A DNA stretch of 64,000 nucleotides. Origin: Fusibacter sp. A1. Lineage in GTDB: Bacteria > Bacillota > Clostridia > Peptostreptococcales > Acidaminobacteraceae. The notes under the pieces were generated by a model that was given only the letters and a program-made list of their open reading frames with translations, was not told the origin of the DNA and ran no database searches. Positions 44,518 to 53,136 of the stretch are shown here, one piece after another. Position numbers and translations under genes: made by a program. The first letter of the stretch is position 1, and every line of letters begins with the position of its first letter. Location: assembly GCF_004125825.1 (NCBI RefSeq), contig NZ_QQWI01000002.1, positions 248,001 through 312,000 of the forward strand, in the 5' to 3' direction.

Positions 44518-46369
44518 CATTGAGTTTCCTACAGTCGATAAGATCGTTGATAAGATTCAACTAGGCGTAGTCATCATCGATCGCAGTTTTACAATCCGTT
44601 ACCACAACACGTGGTTTGAAAAAATGTGTGGTTTTAACAGTGAAGAGATCAGTCGGTACACCTTCTTCGAGCTATTCCCGATTTTCACCAAACCTACTTA
44701 CAGGGATAGGATCTTACAGACGATGGAATCAAGTAAAAGTTGGTTCTTGTCCAGCGGTTTTAATAAGAACTATGTCATGCTCAATCCCGACTTGGCTGTG
44801 GATAGTGATAAAATCAGACACAATCTCAAAATCGAACCCTTAGCGACTGCTGAAGGGGATTTTGTCATGCTTCAGCTGATCGATCAGACCGACCAGTATG
44901 ATCGTGTGATGAACTTGAAGCGTGTGATTTCGCAGTTGAAAAAAAATCAGGACCTACATAACATGCCGTTAAAGGACGAGCTTGTCCATGATGACAGATT
45001 CACAAAGTTTAGGCAGCTGCTTGCCTATGCCAGAGAACACAATGGGCATCTGTATACCGTATATTTGTGCGTTCAGAAAGTTTCAGCTGAGCTGGAGGAG
45101 TTAGGAAAGGAAGTCGCTCAAAACTTCATGAACGATCTCTTGCTAAGAATTAGAGGCCATTTGCCTTTAAAATACCATAGTATGGGTTGGGGTGACGGGA
45201 TAGTCGTCTTCTATCACGACCTCAGGTCATTTAACGAACTGATACGCCATATCGATGACTTGATAGAAAAGATGACATTTCTGTATTATGTAAAGCGACG
45301 CGTCTTTGAAGTAAGGCTTAATTTTACCGTCATGTCTTTTCCAGAAGATTACACGAATAGAAACACCCTAGACCGATTGATCGAATCGATCGACTTGTCC
45401 CATACCCCCGAACTGCTTCATATCGTAAACCCCGATCTGAGATCGATGTATGAACAGTACAATCTGCTGCAAAAGACCCAGGAAAGGTTTGAACTCTTGT
45501 TTGACAACATGAATCAGGGGATCGTCTTTTGTGAAATGTTGAACTCGACCGAATCGGGTTTGTTAGACGCCCTTATCCTATCCGTCAATGCCAAGGCGGA
45601 AGAACTGTTTGCTATGAGTATCCAGCCGCGCAAGCATAAGCTGTCGGAATTGATTTTAGGTTTCTTGAGTTCTGAAGCCCAAGCTGTACAGAAACTGTTG
45701 AAAAATCTGGATCAAACCGATGTTTCGCTTGTCATTGATGAAAAATTCTTTGAAAGCTTGAACAAATGGTTTAGAATTGAATTATATTCGATGAGAGACC
45801 GTGAGTTCGCATTGATCATCCACGATATCACTGAAGCGAAGGAGCATCAGTTGAAAATTGAGGAGTTTGCGTTTTTTGACTCACTTACGGGGATTCCAAA
45901 TCGAAAAATGTTTTTTGAATACATGCAAACAAACCTACCACACGCTAAAAGAGCAGGGCAAAAATTCGCCATACTCTACATCGACTTCAACCGTTTTAAA
46001 GCGATCAACGACTTGTTTGGTCATGATACCGGTGACGAAGTGCTGAAAAAGGGTGCTTCGATTCTCCAAAGCGCGATCAGAGTCTCCGATATCGTAGCGA
46101 GACTAGGAGGAGATGAGTTTGTCGTGCTGATGCAGGATATCGAAGGAGACGACGACATAGTAACGGTCACAGAACGAATACTCGACATGTTCCATATCGT
46201 ATATGAGCACGAAAGGGTGAAAATCGTAGTGACTGTAAGTATCGGCATAGCCAGATTTCCTCAGGATGGAACTGAGCTTGAAGAACTGATGCACAAGGCG
46301 GATATGGCAATGTACGGCGCCAAGAAAAACCTGAAGAACCACTATCAGTTTCACAATGAGCTGCAATAG
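44498..46369 (+). CDS. PAS / degenerate GGDEF / PAS / GGDEF diguanylate cyclase
   Basis: GTG 44498 is placed after GAGGG and overlaps the CheC-like gene. The 623-residue protein has an N-terminal PAS (about 10-110). A region at about 165-305 looks like a decayed GGDEF domain (GWGDGIVVFYHD where GGDEF would be, followed by VRLNFTVMSFPED). A second PAS-like region (about 325-440) is followed by an active-looking GGDEF domain: DSLTGIPNRKMFF, GGDEF near residue 537, an RVSD inhibitory site five residues before it, and SIGIARFPQDG. No membrane segment. It is likely the c-di-GMP-producing output of this operon. Confidence 0.92.
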   Translation: MRVLKNDIEFPTVDKIVDKIQLGVVIIDRSFTIRYHNTWFEKMCGFNSEEISRYTFFELFPIFTKPTYRDRILQTMESSKSWFLSSGFNKNYVMLNPDLAVDSDKIRHNLKIEPLATAEGDFVMLQLIDQTDQYDRVMNLKRVISQLKKNQDLHNMPLKDELVHDDRFTKFRQLLAYAREHNGHLYTVYLCVQKVSAELEELGKEVAQNFMNDLLLRIRGHLPLKYHSMGWGDGIVVFYHDLRSFNELIRHIDDLIEKMTFLYYVKRRVFEVRLNFTVMSFPEDYTNRNTLDRLIESIDLSHTPELLHIVNPDLRSMYEQYNLLQKTQERFELLFDNMNQGIVFCEMLNSTESGLLDALILSVNAKAEELFAMSIQPRKHKLSELILGFLSSEAQAVQKLLKNLDQTDVSLVIDEKFFESLNKWFRIELYSMRDREFALIIHDITEAKEHQLKIEEFAFFDSLTGIPNRKMFFEYMQTNLPHAKRAGQKFAILYIDFNRFKAINDLFGHDTGDEVLKKGASILQSAIRVSDIVARLGGDEFVVLMQDIEGDDDIVTVTERILDMFHIVYEHERVKIVVTVSIGIARFPQDGTELEELMHKADMAMYGAKKNLKNHYQFHNELQ

Positions 46370-46488
46370 GTCGCCTTACGGAGGCGGTTTAGGGTAACTG
46401 TGAAAAAATGTGTAGACTCTGTCAATTGCAAAATCAAGGTACTGTGGTTATGCTATAAAAGGAATTATTTATTTTAAGGGGGCATAAG

Positions 46489-48585
46489 ATGACATTTAGG
46501 ATGTACTGGGACGATATAAAAAAGCTGACCGCCGAAGTCGATTTGATCTATTATGATGGCATAAGCGAAGGATTTAAGATTATTGATGAAGAAAACAATT
46601 ATTATGAAGTGAAAATAGAAAAAACCACCAGAAACACAACATGCATAAAATATGACCTAAGTGTGGAAGGTCTAGTGGTCGGGCGTAATTATACCGCTGT
46701 TGACGATAGGTTTTTAAAGACAAATGTGGTCTACCGCTATATCGTCAGGTCCACTTCCTTTGACGAGAAATACTATTATGATGGAGACCTTGGCAATTTT
46801 TATACTCCTAAGAAGACGATATTCAAGGTCTGGTCGCCTGTCGCTACGAGAATGCTGACTGACATCAAGGGGCTTGGAACCTTTGAAATGACAAGGAACG
46901 AACAGGGTGTTTTTCAGGTGGAAGTCGATGGTGACCTTGAAGGGGCAAGATATAAGTATCTGGTGAACATAGGCGGTCAGTGGGAATCTGCCAATGATCC
47001 TTATGCGCTGGCATCCACTGCCAATAACGGTTCATCGGTGGTAGTCGATATGAACAAAACCGATATTCCCTTGAATCTAGATCGCCTATTGCCGCTAAGA
47101 CAAAAAAACGACGCTGTGATCTATGAGCTTCATATTAGGGACTGGTCGTCAAAAAAATCGAGTGGAATCAAAAGAAAGGGAAAATACCTAGGCCTTATCG
47201 AAGAAAACACGGTGAACACATTTGGTGACAGCACAGGTCTTGATTACCTGAAAGATCTTGGTATCACCCATGTTCAGCTTCTTCCGATTTTTGATTTCGG
47301 TTCTGTGGACGAGCACCGTCAAATGATGCATTACAACTGGGGCTACGATCCTGTACAGTACAATGTGCCAGAGGGCGGTTATGCGACAGATGTCGAAGAC
47401 CCCTACTGCAGGATCATGGAACTTAAGGAAATGATCGCAGGACTACACGGTGCTAGCATACGAGTTGTCATGGACGTCGTCTATAACCATATGTTCGAGC
47501 GATTCTCTTCTGATTTTGAAAAACTAGTACCCTATTATTATTTTAGAATAGGAAAGAACGGTGAAATCTCGAACGGCTCTTTTTGTGGAAACGACATCGA
47601 TTCGACAAGACTGATGATGAGAAAGTATATTTTGGAGAGTATCAAGAGCTGGATGACCCATTACGGTATCGACGGATTCAGGTTTGACCTGATGGGCATC
47701 CTTGATATTGAAACCATGAACCAGATTGTTGAACTTGCTGAAAGTATCGATCCCAACGTAATGATCTACGGTGAGGGCTGGGATATGCCCACACTACTAG
47801 ACGACGATCAAAAGGCGACGATGATGAACCAGCAAGAGATGCATAATATCGGTCATTTCAATGATTACTTCAGAGACACCATCAAAGGTGGAACCACCAT
47901 GGAGAAAATTCTTGAAAAAGGTATTCTGACCGGTGACTTGAAAAATTTTGCGCGGCTCAGCAATTTCCTGCTCGGTTCTGAAAAGGGTCCGGATGGAAAG
48001 GATTTCTTTGACGCGCCTAGCAAGAGCATCAACTATGTCGAGTGTCATGACAACCATACGCTCTATGACAAGATGGTCGCGATAGAGATACCGGAAGAAG
48101 AACGGTTGAGAAGGCATAAGCTGATTATGGCCGTACTTATATTTTCACATGGGATTCCATTTATCCACGCAGGTCAGGAGTTTTGCAGAACAAAAAACGG
48201 GGATCATAACTCCTATAAATCTTCAGATTTTGTCAACGGGATAGACTGGGATAGAAGAACGGAGTATCATGAGCTTGTGGATTTTGTAAAAGGTGCATTG
48301 GAACTGAGACGTTCGATTGCCGTATTTAGAACATCTGCGTTCACACACCAGACAAAAGTGAAGATAAAACGTATTAAAAAAGTAGTGGAACTCCACTACG
48401 AAGATGGAACTAAACTGGTTGTCAATCTGGGGTCCAGTAACCATACATTAAGGTTACACGACGAAAGAGTCGTATTCTATGTGGGAGGCTTAACGCTAAA
48501 GGCGAGAGACGAGTATGAGGTTGAACCGCTCGAGCTTGTGATTACAAGGCCAGGAAACAAAAAATACGATGGTGTTTCACATTAA
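46489..48585 (+). CDS. pulA: Type I pullulanase (alpha-1,6 glucan debranching)
   Basis: This 698-residue GH13_14 enzyme has an N-terminal CBM48-like domain (about 90-190: FKVWSPVATRM), the hallmark YNWGYDPVQYNVPEGGYAT (about 285), DVVYNHMFE, catalytic GFRFDLMGI (nucleophile Asp), IYGEGWDMP (acid/base Glu) and VECHDNHTLYDK. There is no signal peptide, so it acts inside the cell on glycogen or imported maltodextrins. ATG lies behind AAGGGGGCATAAG, with an extended TGCTATAAA -10 at 46451-46459. Confidence 0.96.
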   Translation: MTFRMYWDDIKKLTAEVDLIYYDGISEGFKIIDEENNYYEVKIEKTTRNTTCIKYDLSVEGLVVGRNYTAVDDRFLKTNVVYRYIVRSTSFDEKYYYDGDLGNFYTPKKTIFKVWSPVATRMLTDIKGLGTFEMTRNEQGVFQVEVDGDLEGARYKYLVNIGGQWESANDPYALASTANNGSSVVVDMNKTDIPLNLDRLLPLRQKNDAVIYELHIRDWSSKKSSGIKRKGKYLGLIEENTVNTFGDSTGLDYLKDLGITHVQLLPIFDFGSVDEHRQMMHYNWGYDPVQYNVPEGGYATDVEDPYCRIMELKEMIAGLHGASIRVVMDVVYNHMFERFSSDFEKLVPYYYFRIGKNGEISNGSFCGNDIDSTRLMMRKYILESIKSWMTHYGIDGFRFDLMGILDIETMNQIVELAESIDPNVMIYGEGWDMPTLLDDDQKATMMNQQEMHNIGHFNDYFRDTIKGGTTMEKILEKGILTGDLKNFARLSNFLLGSEKGPDGKDFFDAPSKSINYVECHDNHTLYDKMVAIEIPEEERLRRHKLIMAVLIFSHGIPFIHAGQEFCRTKNGDHNSYKSSDFVNGIDWDRRTEYHELVDFVKGALELRRSIAVFRTSAFTHQTKVKIKRIKKVVELHYEDGTKLVVNLGSSNHTLRLHDERVVFYVGGLTLKARDEYEVEPLELVITRPGNKKYDGVSH

Positions 48586-48592
48586 TAACTAA

Positions 48593-48633
48593 AAAAGCCA
48601 GTGAATTGCCGACAGGTGAATCACTGGCTTTTC
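48593..48633 (+). terminator. Terminator after pulA
   Basis: AAAAGCCAGTGA / TCACTGGCTTTT with a 16-base loop. Confidence 0.88.
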
Positions 48634-48761
48634 ATTCATGTCCCTTGATAATGTGTTCATGGCATCGGGTAAAGTGTTATAATGAAAATGAAAGTATCAC
48701 AAGTGACAACGACAAAATAAGGTAGTAAAGGGATAGAGTATTGTTAACAGGAGGCAACTGA

Positions 48762-48959
48762 GTGAACCATCAATCGAATACACAAGAACTGATCTTAAGA
48801 CTCGAGAGATTGAAATTACAGGTCGAATCAATACATGATAAGATCAAGACCAGTGACAGTCAACAGCAAAAACAGGATCTCGAACTTGAACTAGACAGGA
48901 TCTTGATCGAAATGAAAGATCTTGAGGACGCGATTCAAAGGGATTACTGGCTTGCGTGA
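48762..48959 (+). CDS. Small coiled-coil protein
   Basis: This 65-residue, charged, fully helical protein starts at GTG behind CAGGAGGCAACTGA. Its heptads (LILRLERLKLQVESIHDKI, LELELDRILIEMKDLEDAI) predict a coiled coil. There is no known family. A TATAAT at 48678-48683 may drive it. It lies 9 bases before the tail-anchored gene and is likely its partner. Confidence 0.75.
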   Translation: MNHQSNTQELILRLERLKLQVESIHDKIKTSDSQQQKQDLELELDRILIEMKDLEDAIQRDYWLA

Positions 48960-48968
48960 GGTGATAAG

Positions 48969-49838
48969 ATGAAAATTCATAAAACAGCGGCATACGATGC
49001 GGACCGCGAACTGACAGAACTGCTTGGAGTGGAATCGAGACTATACAAAATCGGCATGTTGGATACACAGGCACAAGAAGTGCTGAGGCTTGCTACGACT
49101 GTAGATGAGTTGTCACTTCTCTTGTTTGAGCCGTATGAATACCGACCGGGCTTTCATGCGGATGAGCGGCAGGTCACACTTCCTTGCTTCTTCACCAAGG
49201 TGGACGGACATACCCATCAACTGATGTCGACTGCGAGAAAGTGGAAACAGGATCACAACAGGACGACCCTTGTCTATGGCGGATTCCATTCCTTAGACCA
49301 GCGACCCACTACCTACAGTGTGAAAACAGCCAAAGAACTTGATCAAAGTGCTTTAAAAGAAAAACAGGACCTCGAGCCACTTGCGCATCTGTCTGAGGTG
49401 AAAAAAGACAGAGTGGTCCAGTCAGCGTTTAAGGTCATGCAGTGGCTTGATGGGGAGCTCAAGCTTTCCTATAAGAAACCAGAACTGCTTGCGGCGCTCT
49501 TACTCGACAATAGACACATCCTAGATGCCTACCATCATACAGAACTGACCCAAACCGTGCCCAAATGTATCGTGGAGGACAATCAGAAGAAGGTCCCTTC
49601 GGTGATCGCTCTGGCAAGAATGTTGATGATGCATGCACTGGGCTTTGATGTGCTTGTCGTATCGAAGCATCATTACAGTTCGATCGAAAACTATCTGCCT
49701 ATCGAATGGTTTGACCACCATGTCATGAGCGCACAAGAGATGGATAAAGAGAACCATCGATCAAGCCCAGTCGGACAGGTCATAGGCATGGTCATGATAG
49801 CCGCACTGGTACTGATTTATTTTGTCTTCAAAAGATAG
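48969..49838 (+). CDS. Tail-anchored protein with a YceG-like C-terminal motif
   Basis: This 289-residue protein has a soluble body and one C-terminal membrane helix (GMVMIAALVLIYFVF, about 273-287). Residues about 215-260 (VPSVIALARMLMMHALGFDVLVVSKHHYSSIE, then WFDHHVM) follow the same pattern as the end of a YceG module (MGFDICILTPTGYDNFE, then H). This suggests distant kinship with the Ter-associated YceG family, but the similarity is short. The N-terminal body is not recognised. It forms an operon with the coiled-coil protein and, 36 bases on, MscS. Confidence 0.7.
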   Translation: MKIHKTAAYDADRELTELLGVESRLYKIGMLDTQAQEVLRLATTVDELSLLLFEPYEYRPGFHADERQVTLPCFFTKVDGHTHQLMSTARKWKQDHNRTTLVYGGFHSLDQRPTTYSVKTAKELDQSALKEKQDLEPLAHLSEVKKDRVVQSAFKVMQWLDGELKLSYKKPELLAALLLDNRHILDAYHHTELTQTVPKCIVEDNQKKVPSVIALARMLMMHALGFDVLVVSKHHYSSIENYLPIEWFDHHVMSAQEMDKENHRSSPVGQVIGMVMIAALVLIYFVFKR

Positions 49839-49874
49839 TGTTCAATTTATGATGGTACCAAGGAGGAGGTTTAG

Positions 49875-50756
49875 ATGGATATAACAAGATTTATCGGAAT
49901 TGACTTGCCTTTTTTAAAAGAGAATTTTACATATGATCTGGTGTTGACCCTTGCAATCATCATATTGATCATGATTGCAAAACGTATCACACTGAAAGTG
50001 CTGCACGAAAAAATCCAGGATGCAGGTAGCTATTACAAAGTAAAAAGAAGTGTGACGTATTTCTCGTTTTTCTTAGCGCTGCTCCTGATCATCGTCATCT
50101 GGTTTCAGGCAGGAGGTTCGTTCAGCACTTATTTCGGACTGATCTCAGCAGGTCTTGCTGTCGCACTTAAGGATTTGGTCGCCAATGTGGCAGGATGGTT
50201 CCTAATCGTCTTCAAACGACCGTTTATCGTAGGAGACAGGATTGAAATCGGATCTGTCAAAGGAGATGTGATCGATCAACGTCTCTTTCAATTCTCCATG
50301 ATGGAAATTGGAAACTGGGTGGAAGATGACCAAAGCACAGGACGGATCATCCATATGCCCAACAGTAAAGTGTTTACTGAACATCTGGCGAATTATACGA
50401 CTGGCTTCAAATATATCTGGAACGAGATCAACGTACTGTTGACGTTTGAGTCGGATTGGAGAGATGCAAAAGAAAAAATGCAGGTGATCTCTCAGAACCA
50501 TTCGTTGCATGTCACAGAAGATGTGGAGTCAAAAATCAGACATGCTTCTAAAAAGTACATGATCTATTACAAATATCTCACTCCTATCGTCTACACAACG
50601 GTCAAGGAATCCGGTGTGCAGCTTACGATTAGGTACCTGTGCGCACCCCAAAACAGACGGCCTACAAGCGAAAAGATTTGGGAGGATATACTCGACATGG
50701 TAGAGGCGGACGAGAGCATACATCTTGCTTATCCAACCATGCGTATCACTAAATGA
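49875..50756 (+). CDS. Small-conductance mechanosensitive channel (MscS family)
   Basis: This 293-residue protein has N-terminal helices at about 22-40 and 55-75. The pore helix is SAGLAVALKDLVANVAGWFLIVF (about 95-120), followed by the beta domain KRPFIVGDRIEIGSVKGDV and a C-terminal alpha/beta region. It gates under membrane tension to release solutes after hypo-osmotic shock. ATG follows AGGAGGAGGTTTAG. It shares an operon with the tail-anchored protein. Confidence 0.94.
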   Translation: MDITRFIGIDLPFLKENFTYDLVLTLAIIILIMIAKRITLKVLHEKIQDAGSYYKVKRSVTYFSFFLALLLIIVIWFQAGGSFSTYFGLISAGLAVALKDLVANVAGWFLIVFKRPFIVGDRIEIGSVKGDVIDQRLFQFSMMEIGNWVEDDQSTGRIIHMPNSKVFTEHLANYTTGFKYIWNEINVLLTFESDWRDAKEKMQVISQNHSLHVTEDVESKIRHASKKYMIYYKYLTPIVYTTVKESGVQLTIRYLCAPQNRRPTSEKIWEDILDMVEADESIHLAYPTMRITK

Positions 50757-50764
50757 TTTAATAG

Positions 50765-50792
50765 TTGACAACTTTTAGGAACGGCGTATAAT
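50765..50792 (+). promoter_or_regulatory. Strong sigma-A promoter for tyrS
   Basis: TTGACA (50765-50770), 16 bases, TATAAT (50787-50792); both boxes match consensus. Confidence 0.85.
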
Positions 50793-50833
50793 ACTGAGTA
50801 AGATTTTGATTAGGAATAGTAACACAATCCGTT

Positions 50834-51070
50834 GACGCGTAGAGAGCTTCTGTTTGGTGAAAAGAAGTCGCGATGGTTGTATGAATACCCCTATGAATCG
50901 CTAGGTGAACTAAGAGTAGCCGATGCCGGGAGTGCCCGTTATAGCGCTAGACTTTCTCACTTGCTGACGAAGTCGATAAGGTGATTGGCTGTGAAGCCGT
51001 CACAAACAGGAGTGGTACCGCGAGACTTGACTCTCGCCTCCTAGGTTATGCCTAGGAGGTGGGAGTTTTT
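50834..51070 (+). ncRNA. Tyrosine T-box leader with antiterminator/terminator
   Basis: The leader has AGAGAG near the start, a stem I with candidate UAC tyrosine specifier in GAATACCCC (about 50882), and the T-box consensus AGGAGTGGTACCGCG (51008-51022). The terminator is ACTCTCGCCTCCTAGG / CCTAGGAGGTGGGAGT (51030-51065) followed by TTTTT. Uncharged tRNA-Tyr binding would favour the antiterminator and allow tyrS transcription. Confidence 0.92.
51030..51070 (+). terminator. T-box terminator
   Basis: A 16-bp stem ending in TTTTT immediately upstream of the tyrS ribosome site. Confidence 0.88.
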
Positions 51071-51123
51071 AATTTTTTGCATAGAGAATCAATATCACGA
51101 CACAAGTTCAAAGGAGAGAATTT

Positions 51124-52308
51124 ATGAACAGTCAAGAATCATTCGAACGTATAGCGCTAGGCACCGCAGAAATCATTCACGAAGAAGAATTAAAAAAAAT
51201 GCTTGAATCCAATCGTCAGCTCACCATCAAGTTGGGACTTGATCCGACTGCGCCTGATATACATCTTGGACATGCGGTCGTCCTTAGAAAAATGAAACAT
51301 TTTCAAGAACTAGGACACAAGTGTGTGATCATAATCGGAGATTTCACCGGCCGAATAGGCGACCCTACTGGAAAATCCAAGATGAGACCGGCACTTTCTG
51401 AATCGGAAATACTCGCAAATGCCAAAACATACGAAAATCAGATCTTTAAAATTTTGGATCCGGACCTTACAGAAGTCAGATTCAACAGTGAATGGCTATC
51501 TAAGCTGAACTTCACTGAGGTGATAGAACTGGCTTCTGAATTCACAGTGGCTAGGATGCTTGAGCGCGACGATTTCAAGCAGCGATTCAAACATCAGCTG
51601 CCAATCGGGATTCATGAGTTCTTTTACCCGATCATGCAGGCGTTCGATTCCGTCGCCATTGATGCAGATATCGAAATTGGAGGCACCGATCAGCGATTCA
51701 ACCTACTCATGGGGAGGACGCTTCAAGAAAACAAGGGTCACCAAAAACAAGTGGCGCTCTTCATGCCGCTACTGGTCGGACTCGACGGAATCGAAAAAAT
51801 GAGCAAGAGTTTGGGCAATTACATTGGAATCAACGAATCTGCAGAAGAAATATTCGGAAAAGTAATGTCCCTTTCAGACGATCTGATGATGACCTTCTAC
51901 GAGCTGGCGACAGATATCACACCCAGTGAAAAGAAACAGATTGAAAACGCACTGCTGGATGGCACGCTTCATCCAAAAGAGGCGAAAGTAAGTCTGGCCA
52001 AAAGAATAATAGGACAGTACCACAAGGAAGAAGATGCGCTCTGCGCACAAGAGAACTTCAACAGGGTATTCAGAGACAGGAAAACCCCGGAACTGATGAC
52101 CGAATTGGGCATCAAGGGATGCGAAAACGATTTGATCGGTCTGATTCTGAGTCAAGGATTGATGCAATCCAAAAGTGAAATAAAAAGAATGATGATTGGA
52201 GGTGGAATTAGAGTCAACGGAGAAAAAGTGAGAGCGGATGAACCCCCGATCTTAAGAGAAGGGGATGTGCTTAAAGTGGGAAAGAAACATTTCTTTAGGT
52301 TGGTTTAA
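51124..52308 (+). CDS. tyrS: Tyrosyl-tRNA synthetase
   Basis: This 394-residue class I synthetase has the HIGH-type motif HLGHA at about residue 46, IGDFTGRIGDPTGKS, the tyrosine-binding QAFDSVAIDADIEIGGTDQRFNLL segment, KMSKS at about 226, and a C-terminal S4-like RNA-binding domain (SEIKRMMIGGGIRVNGEKV). It charges tRNA-Tyr. The T-box leader upstream agrees. The length and layout fit the TyrS form typical of clostridia (TyrZ-like). Confidence 0.98.
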   Translation: MNSQESFERIALGTAEIIHEEELKKMLESNRQLTIKLGLDPTAPDIHLGHAVVLRKMKHFQELGHKCVIIIGDFTGRIGDPTGKSKMRPALSESEILANAKTYENQIFKILDPDLTEVRFNSEWLSKLNFTEVIELASEFTVARMLERDDFKQRFKHQLPIGIHEFFYPIMQAFDSVAIDADIEIGGTDQRFNLLMGRTLQENKGHQKQVALFMPLLVGLDGIEKMSKSLGNYIGINESAEEIFGKVMSLSDDLMMTFYELATDITPSEKKQIENALLDGTLHPKEAKVSLAKRIIGQYHKEEDALCAQENFNRVFRDRKTPELMTELGIKGCENDLIGLILSQGLMQSKSEIKRMMIGGGIRVNGEKVRADEPPILREGDVLKVGKKHFFRLV

Positions 52309-52329
52309 GAAGTTGGTAAAAAAAAGGTG

Positions 52330-52517
52330 AAAGAGGGCTATACCTCGCCTTGCTCGGGTTTTCCCTCTGCTTCGCAATCGGGCTATATCTTTGCTTCGCA
52401 TTCGGGTTATACACGCCTTTGGCGTGGCAAAGGCAAATACGACCCGAGCGCTAGCGAGGTATAGCCCGAGTGCGCCAGCACAAGGTATTACCCGAGCAGC
52501 AGCGAGTACAACCCTCT
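52330..52517. repeat. Intergenic inverted-repeat element
   Basis: The 190-base stretch between tyrS and the TSCPD gene is built of inverted and direct copies of a CGGGCTATAC/TGCTTCGC-type unit. Pairs include GCTATACCTCGC (52336-52347) / GCGAGGTATAGC (52453-52464), GCTCGGGT (52350-52357) / ACCCGAGC (52441-52448 and 52489-52496), TCGGGCTATA / TATAGCCCGA, AGAGGG / CCCTCT at the ends, and CACGCC-TTT-GGCGTG (52411-52425). It contains no gene and is GC-richer than its flanks. It may fold into a branched hairpin that also ends tyrS transcription. Confidence 0.75.
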
Positions 52518-52527
52518 TCCATCTCTC

Positions 52528-52565
52528 AACTAAACTAAACTAATTTAACTAAACTAAACCAAACT
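52528..52565. repeat. Short degenerate TAAAC tandem repeat
   Basis: About seven pentamer units of AACTA/TAAAC lie between the inverted-repeat element and the TSCPD gene stop. Confidence 0.6.
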
Positions 52566-52804
52566 CATACAACCTCAGATAAAGCCTTGGCAAACTGATC
52601 CGGACAACTAGTCTTTTTACCGCCGCAGGAAATCCCCTTGAATTTTTCAACGATATCTTCGACTTTAGCTCCTTTGATGAGTTCTGTGAGTCCGATCAGG
52701 TTCCCAGGACATCCACCGACAAAATTTACTTGTTCGATGATTCCATCTTGGACTTTAAAATCAATTCTATTGGCACAAACGCCACTTGGCTTAAAAGACT
52801 GCAT
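52565..52804 (-). CDS. TSCPD domain-containing small protein
   Basis: This 79-residue protein fits the TIGR03905-type TSCPD family. It has CANRIDFKVQDGIIEQVNFVGGCPGN, then IVEKFKGISCGGKKTSCPDQFAKAL with the name-giving T-S-C-P-D. Conserved cysteines suggest metal binding; the TSCPD motif is also found at the C-terminus of class II ribonucleotide reductases. The function of the stand-alone form is unknown. ATG has AAGGAGAATAGCT upstream. Confidence 0.93.
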   Translation of the reverse strand: MQSFKPSGVCANRIDFKVQDGIIEQVNFVGGCPGNLIGLTELIKGAKVEDIVEKFKGISCGGKKTSCPDQFAKALSEVV

Positions 52805-52907
52805 AGCTATTCTCCTTAAAAAGTTTAATGTTAAACTGTGATTTGATGTGAATAATCCTTGAATAGTGTAACTTACAAGCGTGGGAAATACTAGCTTGAA
52901 TCATATA

Positions 52908-52925
52908 TTGACAATTAATTAACGA
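52908..52925. promoter_or_regulatory. Candidate Rex operator upstream of the hydrogenase operon
   Basis: TTGACAATTAATTAACGA matches the Rex consensus TTGTTAAN4TTAACAA at 11 of 14 fixed positions. Rex senses NADH/NAD+ and is known to control fermentation and hydrogenase genes in clostridia. It lies about 145 bases upstream of the best promoter, which is far for simple repression. Confidence 0.4.
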
Positions 52926-53069
52926 TTTAGTTTGGTAAATAACAATCAAACCCGAGTAAATAACTTGCATTTAAGCTATTTGAGAGTGTTTTTCAATTGA
53001 AAAATCCGGATTAATGAAGAGTTATTACGGTTTATTTAAGAGTTGATGTTAAAATGTTGACAAAGTGCA

Positions 53070-53098
53070 TTGCAAAGCGGAATATCATACGTTATAAT
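53070..53098 (+). promoter_or_regulatory. Promoter for the hydrogenase operon
   Basis: TTGCAA (53070-53075), 17 bases, TATAAT (53093-53098). It leaves a leader of about 190 bases. The upstream part of the 490-base gap is AT-rich with no gene seen. Confidence 0.6.
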
Positions 53099-53136
53099 AA
53101 ATGTGAATTGGGAATGTATCTTGTATACAATCCCTC

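Noticed and set aside
53057-53098. TTGACA at 53057 paired with TATAAT at 53093
   Set aside because: The 30-base spacing is too long for a sigma-A promoter; TTGCAA at 53070 with 17 bases fits better.
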